DNA from: Pseudomonadota bacterium
GTDB lineage: Bacteria > Pseudomonadota > Alphaproteobacteria > Micropepsales > Micropepsaceae
Assembly: GCA_021817355.1 (NCBI GenBank)
Contig: JAKAVI010000114.1
Location: 1 to 6,659, forward strand
Reading direction: 5' to 3'
DNA: 6,659 nucleotides
A program made the translations under genes and the position numbers. The notes under the pieces were generated by a model. That model was not told the DNA's origin. It saw only the letters and a list, made by a program, of their open reading frames with translations, and made no database searches. How positions within the stretch are numbered: the first letter of the stretch is position 1; every line of letters begins with the position of its first letter. Shown one piece after another: positions 1 to 5,728 of this stretch.

Positions 1-1
1 T

Positions 2-829
2 GGTGACGAGATTGAAGATAAAATTACGAACGAGGCAAAGGCCGTCTCCCTGATTACATCGCTTGATGCGACGGCCAACGACTATGTGGCGCTTCTAACT
101 CCACTCCAGCACCCGCGCTGGCAGGGCTATCCGAACGGTACGCGCAAGGCAGTCAACATTCTCATCAATGATTTGTCGGCGGTACAGATACGCCCTCTGG
201 CGCTTGCGATTGCACAGAAGTTTGAACAGAAGGAGGCGCTGAAGGCGTTTCAGTTGCTTATTTCTTGGTCTGTGCGCTTTCTCATTGTCGGCGGCGGGAG
301 CCAAGGCAAGCTTCACAGGTATTATGGAATGCGAGCCAAGGAAGTCACCGAGGGTAAGATCACAACTGCAAAGGGGCTGGCCGAAAGCATGAAGGACCTT
401 GTGCCCGGCAATAAGCAGTTCGCAGAAGAATTTAGCAAAGCTAATGTCAGTAAGGCGCCGCTGGCTAGGTACTATCTCCGGGCGATAGAGCTTTACGGTA
501 AAGAAAAGTTTCCACAGTTGCTTATCAACGAAGACCCCGACGCCGTTAATCTTGAGCATGTTCTTCCTCTTAACCCTTCAAAGGAGTGGAAATTTGATGC
601 TGAAATGGGTCCCACGTTCCACAAACGCATCGGCAACATGGTTTTGCTCGGAGCCAAGGACAACATGACTCTTGGAAACGGCGATTTTGCGTCCAAGAAA
701 AAGGTCCTCGCCGCTAGCCCGTTCACAACTACCGCAGAAGTCGGCGCGCGAGATAAGTGGGACGCGGAAGAGATCAGGAGCCGGCAATTAAAACTGGCGG
801 AACTAGCTCCAAAGGTCTGGCCACTTTGA
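2..829 (+). CDS. DUF262/DUF1524 (GmrSD-like) HNH nuclease-type protein, C-terminal part
   Basis: Partial gene that is open at the left edge; about 275 residues are visible, ending at TGA 827-829. The GTG at 86 is probably internal, because the frame stays open to the edge with plausible protein sequence. The C-terminal third carries the DUF1524 HNH pattern: NLEHVLPLNPS with the His codon at 557-559, then RIGNMVLL about 25 residues later, then LGNGDFASKK with the usual Asn and Lys residues, and a terminal KVWPL. Before it is a helical region (FAEEFSKANVSKAPLARYYL) typical of the linker in DUF262-DUF1524 proteins. Known members (GmrSD, Type IV restriction) use an N-terminal DUF262 NTPase/ParB-like domain and this nuclease domain to attack modified phage DNA. 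The N-terminal DUF262 domain lies outside the window, so the call rests on the C-terminus. It is followed by a small gene whose start overlaps its stop, suggesting co-translation. Defence function is inferred from the family. Confidence 0.85.
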   Translation, partial: GDEIEDKITNEAKAVSLITSLDATANDYVALLTPLQHPRWQGYPNGTRKAVNILINDLSAVQIRPLALAIAQKFEQKEALKAFQLLISWSVRFLIVGGGSQGKLHRYYGMRAKEVTEGKITTAKGLAESMKDLVPGNKQFAEEFSKANVSKAPLARYYLRAIELYGKEKFPQLLINEDPDAVNLEHVLPLNPSKEWKFDAEMGPTFHKRIGNMVLLGAKDNMTLGNGDFASKKKVLAASPFTTTAEVGARDKWDAEEIRSRQLKLAELAPKVWPL

Positions 830-1131
830 CCGAAGTCGCCCCCACCGAACTTAAGCATGCGGTGGAGTCCCAGCACGGCGGCACAGCCACGCTTGCCCAG
901 TCAGTGCCGGTCCATGAGACGCACGAGGGCAAGCCAGTTTGGGATGGCACGGTCCATATATTCGACCTGGAGGGAAGCCCCAGCGGGGCTACACGGGCCT
1001 ATGCATGGTCATACGAGCGAGATGACGACAGTCGCCGTTTCTTCGCCGTGCTGCATGGAGGGCAGATAGACAGCCCGGTAGCGGCTGTGAGGGCCGCTAT
1101 TGTGGCCGAACATAGAGCTAAAAACAGGTGA
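826..1131 (+). CDS. Small conserved hypothetical protein (about 101 aa)
   Basis: Function not recognised. I chose TTG 826-828 as start: it overlaps the TGA stop (827-829) of the upstream gene as TTGA, and has an AAAGGT purine stretch at 811-816. The longer alternative ATG at 757 would overlap the upstream gene by 73 bases and add low-complexity residues. The product starts MTEVAPTELKHAVESQHGG, has a central VPVHETHEGKPVWDGTVHIFDL segment, a YAWSYERDDDSRRFFAVLH beta-rich segment, and ends in a helix VAAVRAAIVAEHRAKNR. There is no signal peptide or membrane segment, so it is probably cytoplasmic. By memory, similar short proteins occur in many alphaproteobacteria, often in accessory regions. 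A second, divergent copy of its C-terminal RAAIVAE segment lies at 1909-1929, after the Abi gene. The tight junction suggests it is made together with the DUF262 protein, but a shared function is only inference. Confidence 0.7.
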   Translation: MTEVAPTELKHAVESQHGGTATLAQSVPVHETHEGKPVWDGTVHIFDLEGSPSGATRAYAWSYERDDDSRRFFAVLHGGQIDSPVAAVRAAIVAEHRAKNR

Positions 1132-1156
1132 GGCCGGCACCCGTAGGTCCGGCCTC
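1130..1156 (+). terminator. GC-rich hairpin at the end of the small gene
   Basis: GAGGCCGG (1130-1137) is perfectly complementary to CCGGCCTC (1149-1156). After a bulged C at 1138 the stem extends by ACC/GGT (1139-1141 with 1146-1148), closing a CGTA loop. It begins inside the TGA stop (1129-1131) of the upstream gene. There is no T-run downstream (TAATCC follows), so this is a weak or non-canonical terminator, or an mRNA 3'-end stabiliser. Confidence 0.45.
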
Positions 1157-1240
1157 TAATCCTGGTCCACAAGGGCTCCCCCCGAAGGTGGAGACGATCC
1201 CTGCAGCTCATGTCTTAGGGTACCCGGGAAGTTCTTAAAG

Positions 1241-1909
1241 ATGCAACCCCCGTTCTCCTGCACTGCGACAACGTTTAGCGCACTGGAAGGTTCACTCGCT
1301 GCGCCACGGCTAGCCCGATATCTTGGGGAATCGAGCGGGGATAAGCACCTCGGGTTGCGTCTATACGTCTGGAATGGCTACCTTTGCGAGGCTTTCTATC
1401 TTCCCGCACAGACTGCCGAAGTCTGCGTCCGTAACGCTATTCATAAGGTGTTGCAGGAAAAGCACGGTGCCAATTGGTATCAACGAGGCAGTTTCCTATG
1501 CACCCTTCCGGATCGGCTTCGGCGAGAGCTCGACGACGTAATCCGGGACGAGCGCGGCACGCACGGCACGGGCATGACATCCGACCACATTGTCTCGGGC
1601 CTCTCGTTCGGCTTTTGGGTTCATCTGCTGACGAAACCCTACGAAGGAGTATTCTGGCCTACTCGTTTTGGCTTGGCGTTCCCGCACAAGCCGAACGAAG
1701 TTGGCCGCATGGACCTATATACGCGGTTGGATAGGTTGAGGATTTTCAGGAACCGAATCGCCCATCACAAACCCATATTTGATAAGGGGCCGAAGGCTGA
1801 ATATCTCAACATGCTGGACCTGATCTCATGGGTATGCCCTGATACCCGATGGTTCATCGGTCAAATTTCCCGGGTTGATCAGACCATCGGGATGAAGCCG
1901 CGAATTTGA
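1241..1909 (+). CDS. Abi family protein (AbiD/F-like, HEPN)
   Basis: 222 residues. The sequence matches the Abi-like (Abi_2, AbiD/AbiF) pattern known from many bacteria: an N-terminal FSALEGSLAAPRLARYL segment, then LRLYVWNGYLCEAFYLPAQTAEVCVRNAIHKVL (about residues 39-71), an aromatic SFGFWVHLLTKPYEGVFWP region (122-140), and RLRIFRNRIAHHKPIF (165-180). The last contains the HEPN Rx4H motif (R170 to H175, RNRIAH); a second RNxIH-like motif is RNAIH at 64-68. HEPN proteins are typically metal-independent RNases or RNA-binding proteins, and Abi family members are linked to abortive phage infection; activity here is inferred. Start: ATG 1241 has GGGAAG at 1226-1231 as a modest ribosome site and no better in-frame start nearby. 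No partner toxin or antitoxin gene is evident, although the 70-residue gene just downstream (1944) is a possible companion. The gene sits between the C-terminal coding segment of the 826-1131 gene and a divergent copy of that segment, as if inserted as a cassette. Confidence 0.85.
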   Translation: MQPPFSCTATTFSALEGSLAAPRLARYLGESSGDKHLGLRLYVWNGYLCEAFYLPAQTAEVCVRNAIHKVLQEKHGANWYQRGSFLCTLPDRLRRELDDVIRDERGTHGTGMTSDHIVSGLSFGFWVHLLTKPYEGVFWPTRFGLAFPHKPNEVGRMDLYTRLDRLRIFRNRIAHHKPIFDKGPKAEYLNMLDLISWVCPDTRWFIGQISRVDQTIGMKPRI

Positions 1910-1947
1910 GAGCAGCTATCGTGGCGGAAATGAGGAGCGAAAAATGG
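1903..1947 (+). pseudogene. Relic of the C-terminus of an 826-1131 homologue
   Basis: In the frame of codons beginning at 1909, the DNA reads RAAIVAE then MRSEKW. The first seven residues are identical to the C-terminal helix of the small protein encoded at 826-1131. At DNA level the copies are AGGGCCGCTATTGTGGCCGAA and AGAGCAGCTATCGTGGCGGAA. They differ only at third codon positions in the shared part, which indicates divergence under protein-coding constraint rather than a chance match. The segment starts where the Abi gene stops and runs into the start of the 1944 gene. It is probably the tail of a second copy whose body was replaced or lost. Confidence 0.5.
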
Positions 1948-2156
1948 ATCGTGAAAAGCTACAACGTGACATCGATACGCTAAAAGAATCTATCGCCTTA
2001 GCGAAAATGAACTTGCACGAGATGAACGCAGCGGAAGTAAGGGCGGTCCTCGGCCATATCACAATCCTAATGCGGGAATTGGAGCCGCTGCAAAATGCTC
2101 TCAAAGAGATCGAGAAGCACGGAACAGCGGCCCCTCCCAAGAAAAAATCAAATTAG
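1944..2156 (+). CDS. Small helical (coiled-coil-like) hypothetical protein, 70 aa
   Basis: Family not recognised. ATG 1944 is preceded by GAGGAG at 1932-1937 with 6 bases spacing, a strong ribosome site. The product is almost entirely helix-forming and rich in Leu, Glu and Lys, with heptad-like spacing through MDREKLQRDIDTLKESIALA and on to about residue 59. It ends in a Pro/Lys tail (APPKKKSN). No transmembrane segment or signal peptide is seen. It could be a small regulator, an antitoxin-like partner of the upstream Abi protein, or an orphan ORF. The opposite-strand frame over the same bases (1916-2140) has no recognisable content. The start lies inside the relic at 1903-1947, so it may originally have followed a gene of the 826-1131 family with a small overlap. 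Confidence 0.65.
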   Translation: MDREKLQRDIDTLKESIALAKMNLHEMNAAEVRAVLGHITILMRELEPLQNALKEIEKHGTAAPPKKKSN

Positions 2157-2227
2157 GACACTACCTATAAGCTCACCAGGTTCGTGGAATTTCATGATGA
2201 GGTGAAAGGAAGTAAGGGGAAGTATAT

Positions 2228-2614
2228 ATGAATGACGGGAAACCAAACCTACTGAATTTAGGACCGGTCTCGACGAGAATCGGACGAACATATCGGTTCG
2301 AATCCGCGCATCATCTTCCGCATCTACCCGTGGAACATAAGTGCAGGAACTTGCACGGACATAACTATCGCTTGGATGTGGTGGTTCGCGGGGAGCTGGA
2401 CAGTCGCGGTTTTGTAAAAGATTTTGCTGAAATTGATGCTGAGCTAGCCCCTCTTATCAAAGCCGTCGATCACCGACTTCTAAACGAAGTACAGGGCCTT
2501 GAGAACCCAACAGCAGAGGTCATTGCAGCATGGTTCTATGCGCGAATTTCTGGCTGCGAGAGCGTACGGGTTTACGAAAACGATAACTGCTGGGCTGAAG
2601 TGACGATAGGCTGA
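2228..2614 (+). CDS. queD: 6-carboxytetrahydropterin synthase (QueD)
   Basis: 128 residues, 6-pyruvoyl-tetrahydropterin synthase fold. QueD turns 7,8-dihydroneopterin triphosphate into 6-carboxy-5,6,7,8-tetrahydropterin, the second step toward preQ0, which feeds queuosine in tRNA or deazaguanine DNA modifications. Zinc ligands are visible: H28 (FESAHHL), H43 and H45 (LHGHNY). The catalytic Cys is C39 (HKCRNLHGH), the Asp-His pair D81-H82 (VDHRLLNE), and the substrate Glu probably E117 (VRVYEND). ENPTAEVIAAW (92-102) is also characteristic. The closest recalled relative is the E. coli-type QueD (FEAAHRLPHVPEGHKC...), about 120 residues. ATG 2228 has an AAGGGGA ribosome site at 2214-2220. It stands immediately upstream of a dead queC, so it is the surviving part of a queD-queC operon. 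All key residues are intact, so it may still be active, but whether the cell uses it cannot be told from here. queE is not in the window. Confidence 0.92.
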   Translation: MNDGKPNLLNLGPVSTRIGRTYRFESAHHLPHLPVEHKCRNLHGHNYRLDVVVRGELDSRGFVKDFAEIDAELAPLIKAVDHRLLNEVQGLENPTAEVIAAWFYARISGCESVRVYENDNCWAEVTIG

Positions 2615-2642
2615 TGTTTCAGAAGAGAATTGATGGGGGGCC

Positions 2643-2940
2643 ATGCGCAAATCGGCGTTGGCTTTGTTTTCAGGCGGCTAGGATTTCACAACATGTCTTG
2701 GTTGAACCTTGGAACATTTTGGAAGCATCAGAACGATCGGATTTGACTATGGTCAACACCATCGGGTTGGGCTTGACGTCCGGCCGAAGATATTGGCACG
2801 GCTGCGTTCTGAATTCCCACGTTGGTTAGAATGACTTAGGATGGATCATCGTCTCGGCCTAAAGCTACTCAGCCAGGTAAGCGAGATTGCGCTTACCCGA
2901 AACATTGAAATCTCGATGACCTAAACAGGGTTACCAGCTA
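2643..2940 (+). pseudogene. queC: queC remnant (7-cyano-7-deazaguanine synthase), nonsense-riddled and truncated
   Basis: From ATG 2643 the frame gives MRKSALALFSGG then TAG, DFTTCLG then TGA, then TLEHFGSIRTIGFDYGQHHR and on through VRPKILARLRSEFPRWLE. QueC has the ATP-pyrophosphatase loop FSGGQDSTTCLAW here, then FDYGQ and a VRPK-type helix, so the identification is clear without a search. There are four in-frame stops and no frameshift over about 99 codons: TAG 2679 (expected Gln of SGGQD), TGA 2703 (expected Trp of LAW), TGA 2832 and TAA 2922. After SQVSEIALTRNIEI and GLPA, which match the GLP(x)TFVPGRN region of QueC, the homology ends at 2940, where an IS630-type end begins. About the first 40 percent of a roughly 230-residue protein remains, and the zinc-binding C-terminus is gone. 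It lies 28 bases after queD, in operon order. Non-functional. Confidence 0.88.
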
Positions 2941-3300
2941 TACCCGCTCGGGCCATAACCCGAAAATCCCTTCGATTGATGACGTAGAAATTACCGGTGA
3001 CCAAGTCGCAAAATTCTAGTCAGAATTTGGGAATTTTTTGCGTGGGAAATCGCGCGTCGCCTCGACGAATTCGCGATATGTGGCGTAGGCCTTGTTGTGG
3101 GTTAGATGCTTGTGCATCAGGCTCCACAGGCGCTCGATCGGGTTTAAAAGCGGACAATAGGCGGAAACGAAGTGCAGCATAATCATGGGGCTGTAGCATG
3201 GCAGAACTACGAACTCGGGGTAACGCGGATTTTGAGGTGCCAGGAGGATCGTGATTCGCTCGGGGAGTAGTGATTCCCGACGAGAAGCAGTTTGGCCGCA
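2941..3300 (-). mobile_element. IS630-family element fragment with degenerate transposase C-terminus
   Basis: On the minus strand the frame ending near 3016 reads MLHFVSAYCPLLNPIERLW then MHKHLTHNKAYATYREFVEA. This is the C-terminal DDE_3 signature of IS630 transposases, with the catalytic Glu in NPIERLW. Further on, a different frame reads EFCDLVTGNFYVINRRDFRV, the family's usual C-terminus, so one base was lost or gained near the T6 run at 3034-3039. In that second frame the Trp expected in a PENWHEFC-type motif is a TGA (3020-3022, minus strand). The region that should hold the second catalytic Asp (ILLDN) reads ILLAPQNPRY, so that residue is missing too. The N-terminal half and the far inverted repeat are absent. 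The near end lies at about 2940 next to TA (2939-2940), the dinucleotide that IS630 elements target, with queC sequence directly outside. The outer limit near 3300 is approximate. Dead element. Confidence 0.8.
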
Positions 3301-3327
3301 CTCAACATCCGCTTTCTTGAGGAGGAG

Positions 3328-3850
3328 GTGGTGCCACGGGACCGGCAGGCCCTGCTCCTGAAGCATTTTTCGCAGGTGGAGGACGACCGCGAGCCCTGGC
3401 AGGTGCATACCCCTGGCCGAGGTTTTACTCCTGGCCACCTGCGCCACGATTGCTGCCTGCGATGACTTCGGCGAGATCGAGGCCTAGGGTGAGCATCGCC
3501 TGGATTTCCTGCGCCAGATTGCCCTTTTCCACCACAGCATTCCGGGCAGCCGGTGGCTGGGTCTTCTGCTTAATCGGATCGATCCTGTTGTGTTCGAGCA
3601 CTACTTCGAGAGCTGGGTTGCCGAAGTATGACCGCAGCGGCCCGCGTTCATTGCTATCGACGGCAAAACCTCCCGGCGCAGACACCATCGACGCAAGGGG
3701 GTCAAGGCCATGCATGCGCTCAGTGCCTACACCACCACCGCAAAGGCTGGTACTGGCGCAGATGAGCGTGCCAGAAAAAGCCAACGAGATCACGGCCATT
3801 CCCGACCTGCTGGACGACTGGCCGACGCCGGGCAGCTCAAAGGCGCGTTC
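3328..3850 (+). pseudogene. ISAs1-family transposase remnant (N-terminal half)
   Basis: A probable GTG start (3328 or 3331) after GGAGGAGG leads to LLLKHFSQVEDDREPWQV. After a frameshift near 3390 comes PLAEVLLLATCATIAACDDF, then GEIEA, TAG (3485-3487, expected Trp), GEHRLDFLRQIALFHHSIP, LLNRIDPVVFEHYFESWVAE and TGA (3629-3631, expected Trp). It continues FIAIDGKTSRRRHHRRKG and MHALSAYTTTA, then shifts frame near 3745 (LVLAQMSVPEKANEITAIPD) and back near 3820 (RLADAGQLKGAF). These are the consecutive blocks of the ISAs1 family DDE transposase, including the IAIDGKTSRR block with the first catalytic Asp. Homology stops near 3850, roughly halfway through a protein of about 370 residues. At least two stops and three frameshifts make it inactive. 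The junction with the IS630 fragment lies somewhere between about 3250 and 3330. Confidence 0.85.
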
Positions 3851-3964
3851 ACTCGGATTCTTTACAGTATTGCCCAGCGCAGACAAAGGCTGTCCGCGCG
3901 CGTGTCATCCACAACCTTCCCCACCGCGGCCAAGGGCGAAGGGCCGGTGTTCGCCAGCCACAGC
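3851..3964. other. Short stretch without a recognisable gene, between IS debris and argS 3' end
   Basis: I see no coding sequence or convincing terminator here. On the minus strand, downstream of argS, CGGCC and GGCCG can pair around a 10-base loop, but no T-run follows. It marks the edge between decayed mobile DNA and the conserved argS gene. No tRNA or attachment-site repeat is visible. Confidence 0.5.
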
Positions 3965-5728
3965 TTACATGCGTGCAGGAACCTCAATGCCGAGCAGATC
4001 GAGCACCTTGATGAGGACCGCCAGCGTCAGCCGCAGCAGTTCCAGACGTGCCAGCCGGATATTGCGATCTTCCTCCGCGAGAATGTGGTGGGCGGCGTAC
4101 ACGCGCGAAAAGCGTTGGGCAAGCTCGAAGGCATAGTCGCACAGGATATTGGGCGCACGCTTCTCTTCGGCATTGGCCATGGCCTCAGCCAACAGCAACA
4201 GCTGCAGCATCAAAGCCCGCTCCTCGACCGAATCAAGGACATGCCCGCTGACCTCATCCAGCTCTGCGGCAGCTGCCTTGCGCAGGATCGACTGGATACG
4301 GACAGCGGCATATTGCAGATAGGGGCCGGTCTTGCCTTCAAAACGCATGAAACGGTTGAGGTCAAAGACATAATCGGTGGTTCGATGGTTGGAAAGATCG
4401 GCAAACTTGATCGCGGCGATACCCACCTTGCGTGCAATCTCGGCCCGTTCGTCGTCGCTGTAATCTGCCGCCAACCCCGCTTCGGCGAGCCGCTTCAGGG
4501 CTTCGTCCTTGGCCATGGCAATGAGTTCGTAGAGCTTCATCACCCCGCCAGCGCGGGTTTTGAACGGCTTGCCGTCAGGCCCGTTCATAGTGCCAAAGCC
4601 GGCATGCTCAAGATGAACCCGCCTGGCCAGCCCGGCTTTGCGGGCGGCGCGAAAGACCTGCTCGAAATGCACGTGCTGCCGCTGGTCGACGATGTAGAGA
4701 ATGAGATCGGGGTCATGCCGGCTGACCCGGGCCAGGATAGTGGCAAGATCGGTCGTGCCATAAAGCACGGCGCCGTCGGACTTGAGGAGCAAAAGGGGCG
4801 GCATCTCCTTTTTGTCATCGGGCTCAGCAACTGCCATTACCAGCGCCCCATCGCTGGAGACCGCAAGTCCGCGGCGTCTCAGATCTGCGATCATGTCGCC
4901 AATCAAGGGATCCGCGTCGGACTCGCCGTTCCATTCATCAAAATGTACGCCGAGCGATGAGAATTCGCGGGTCAGCCCCTCCTCGGAGACACGGACGAAA
5001 TGCTGCCACAGGGCGCGGTAGCCAGGGCGCCCGGCCTGCAGTTCGGCAGTCGCCAGCCGGGCCGCCTCCAGCCGCCCCGGATCGGACTTGCATGCCGCAG
5101 CGGCTGCCGGATAGAGCGCCTCCAGATCGTCCATGCTGACCGGTGAGGCGGCGGGATATGGCCCCTCATGGTGGGCATCGAAATATACCGGTGCCAATCC
5201 TCGGATTTGGATCTCCGAGATCAGTTGACCCATCTGCAGCCCCCAGTCACCCAGATGAACATCACTGATCACCCGCCAGCCATTGGCGCGAAACAGCCGT
5301 TGCAGGCAGTCGCCGATGATCGATGAACGCAGATGGCCCACATGCATGGGTTTGGCAACATTGGGACCGCCGAAATCCATGATGGCAAGCCGCCCGCCAC
5401 CAGTCCGGGGCGCACCGAGCTCAGCGCTCCGCAGCTGCGCCCGCAGACGACTTTGGAGCTCCCCGTCGCGGACGTCGAGATTGATGAAGCCCGGCCCGGC
5501 AACCTCTATCCGGGCCAGGAGCGGATCGTGCTCGAGCCGCCTGGCGAGGCGTGTGGCCAGTTCGCGCGGATTGACCCGCTGAGCCTTGGCCGCAGCCAAT
5601 GCGCCATTGCACTGGAACTGAGCCAGATCAGGGCGGTCGGCGAGGCGCACCTGCCCGAGATCTGCGGCCAGGCCCTCGGCAACAAAGGCGGCGGCCACAC
5701 GCTGCGACAGGTCTTCCAGAAGACCCAT
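3965..5728 (-). CDS. argS: Arginyl-tRNA synthetase
   Basis: 587 residues, full length for the family (E. coli 577). Class I synthetase that charges tRNA-Arg with arginine in the cytoplasm. Domains in order: N-terminal additional domain (about 1-100) ending AGPGFINLDV; Rossmann catalytic core with the HIGH signature as HVGH at 129-132 in FGGPNVAKPMHVGHLRSS; DVHLGDWGLQMG (156-167); LKSDGAVLYGTTDLA (315-329); YIVDQRQHVHFEQVF (345-359); the KMSKS-equivalent loop GKPFKTRAGG (386-395); then the DALR anticodon-binding helical domain from about 465 (GKTGPYLQYAAVRIQSIL) to the typical end LDLLGIEVPARM. Start: ATG 5726-5728 overlaps the TGA of the upstream lipoprotein gene by one base (TGATG), with GGGACGGG just before it as ribosome site. 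The two genes are therefore almost certainly co-transcribed and translationally coupled. No frame damage is seen. The long plus-strand open frames over this gene are by-products of its high GC content. Confidence 0.97.
   Translation of the reverse strand: MGLLEDLSQRVAAAFVAEGLAADLGQVRLADRPDLAQFQCNGALAAAKAQRVNPRELATRLARRLEHDPLLARIEVAGPGFINLDVRDGELQSRLRAQLRSAELGAPRTGGGRLAIMDFGGPNVAKPMHVGHLRSSIIGDCLQRLFRANGWRVISDVHLGDWGLQMGQLISEIQIRGLAPVYFDAHHEGPYPAASPVSMDDLEALYPAAAAACKSDPGRLEAARLATAELQAGRPGYRALWQHFVRVSEEGLTREFSSLGVHFDEWNGESDADPLIGDMIADLRRRGLAVSSDGALVMAVAEPDDKKEMPPLLLLKSDGAVLYGTTDLATILARVSRHDPDLILYIVDQRQHVHFEQVFRAARKAGLARRVHLEHAGFGTMNGPDGKPFKTRAGGVMKLYELIAMAKDEALKRLAEAGLAADYSDDERAEIARKVGIAAIKFADLSNHRTTDYVFDLNRFMRFEGKTGPYLQYAAVRIQSILRKAAAAELDEVSGHVLDSVEERALMLQLLLLAEAMANAEEKRAPNILCDYAFELAQRFSRVYAAHHILAEEDRNIRLARLELLRLTLAVLIKVLDLLGIEVPARM

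Noticed and set aside
757..825. Upstream ATG for the 826-1131 small gene
   Set aside because: It would overlap the DUF262 gene by 73 bases, and the added residues look like a shadow frame; the TTG at the stop-start overlap is better placed.
2157..2227. preQ1 riboswitch before queD (an AGGTTC at 2178-2183 looked suggestive)
   Set aside because: The rest of the preQ1-I pattern (the CTAC and A-rich pairing tail) is missing, and preQ1-II does not fit either; only a weak TTTCA/TGAAA stem is seen.
2614..2829. 71-codon plus-strand frame after queD
   Set aside because: It lies in a different frame from the clear queC homology (ATG 2643) and has no family features.
3016..3447. 143-codon minus-strand frame taken as a complete transposase gene
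   Set aside because: Only the part below about 3300 is IS630-like; the upper part is antisense to the ISAs1 fragment, and the true C-terminus lies in another frame.
2679..3631. Use of TGA/TAG as sense codons (recoding) to explain the interrupted frames
   Set aside because: Both TAG and TGA (and TAA) occur, frameshifts are also present, and neighbouring intact genes use TGA as stop; ordinary pseudogene decay is simpler.
3710..4960. 416-codon open frame on the plus strand
   Set aside because: Its first part is a real ISAs1 transposase segment, but from 3850 it runs antisense to argS with no protein family resemblance. It is a by-product of GC-rich codon use in argS.
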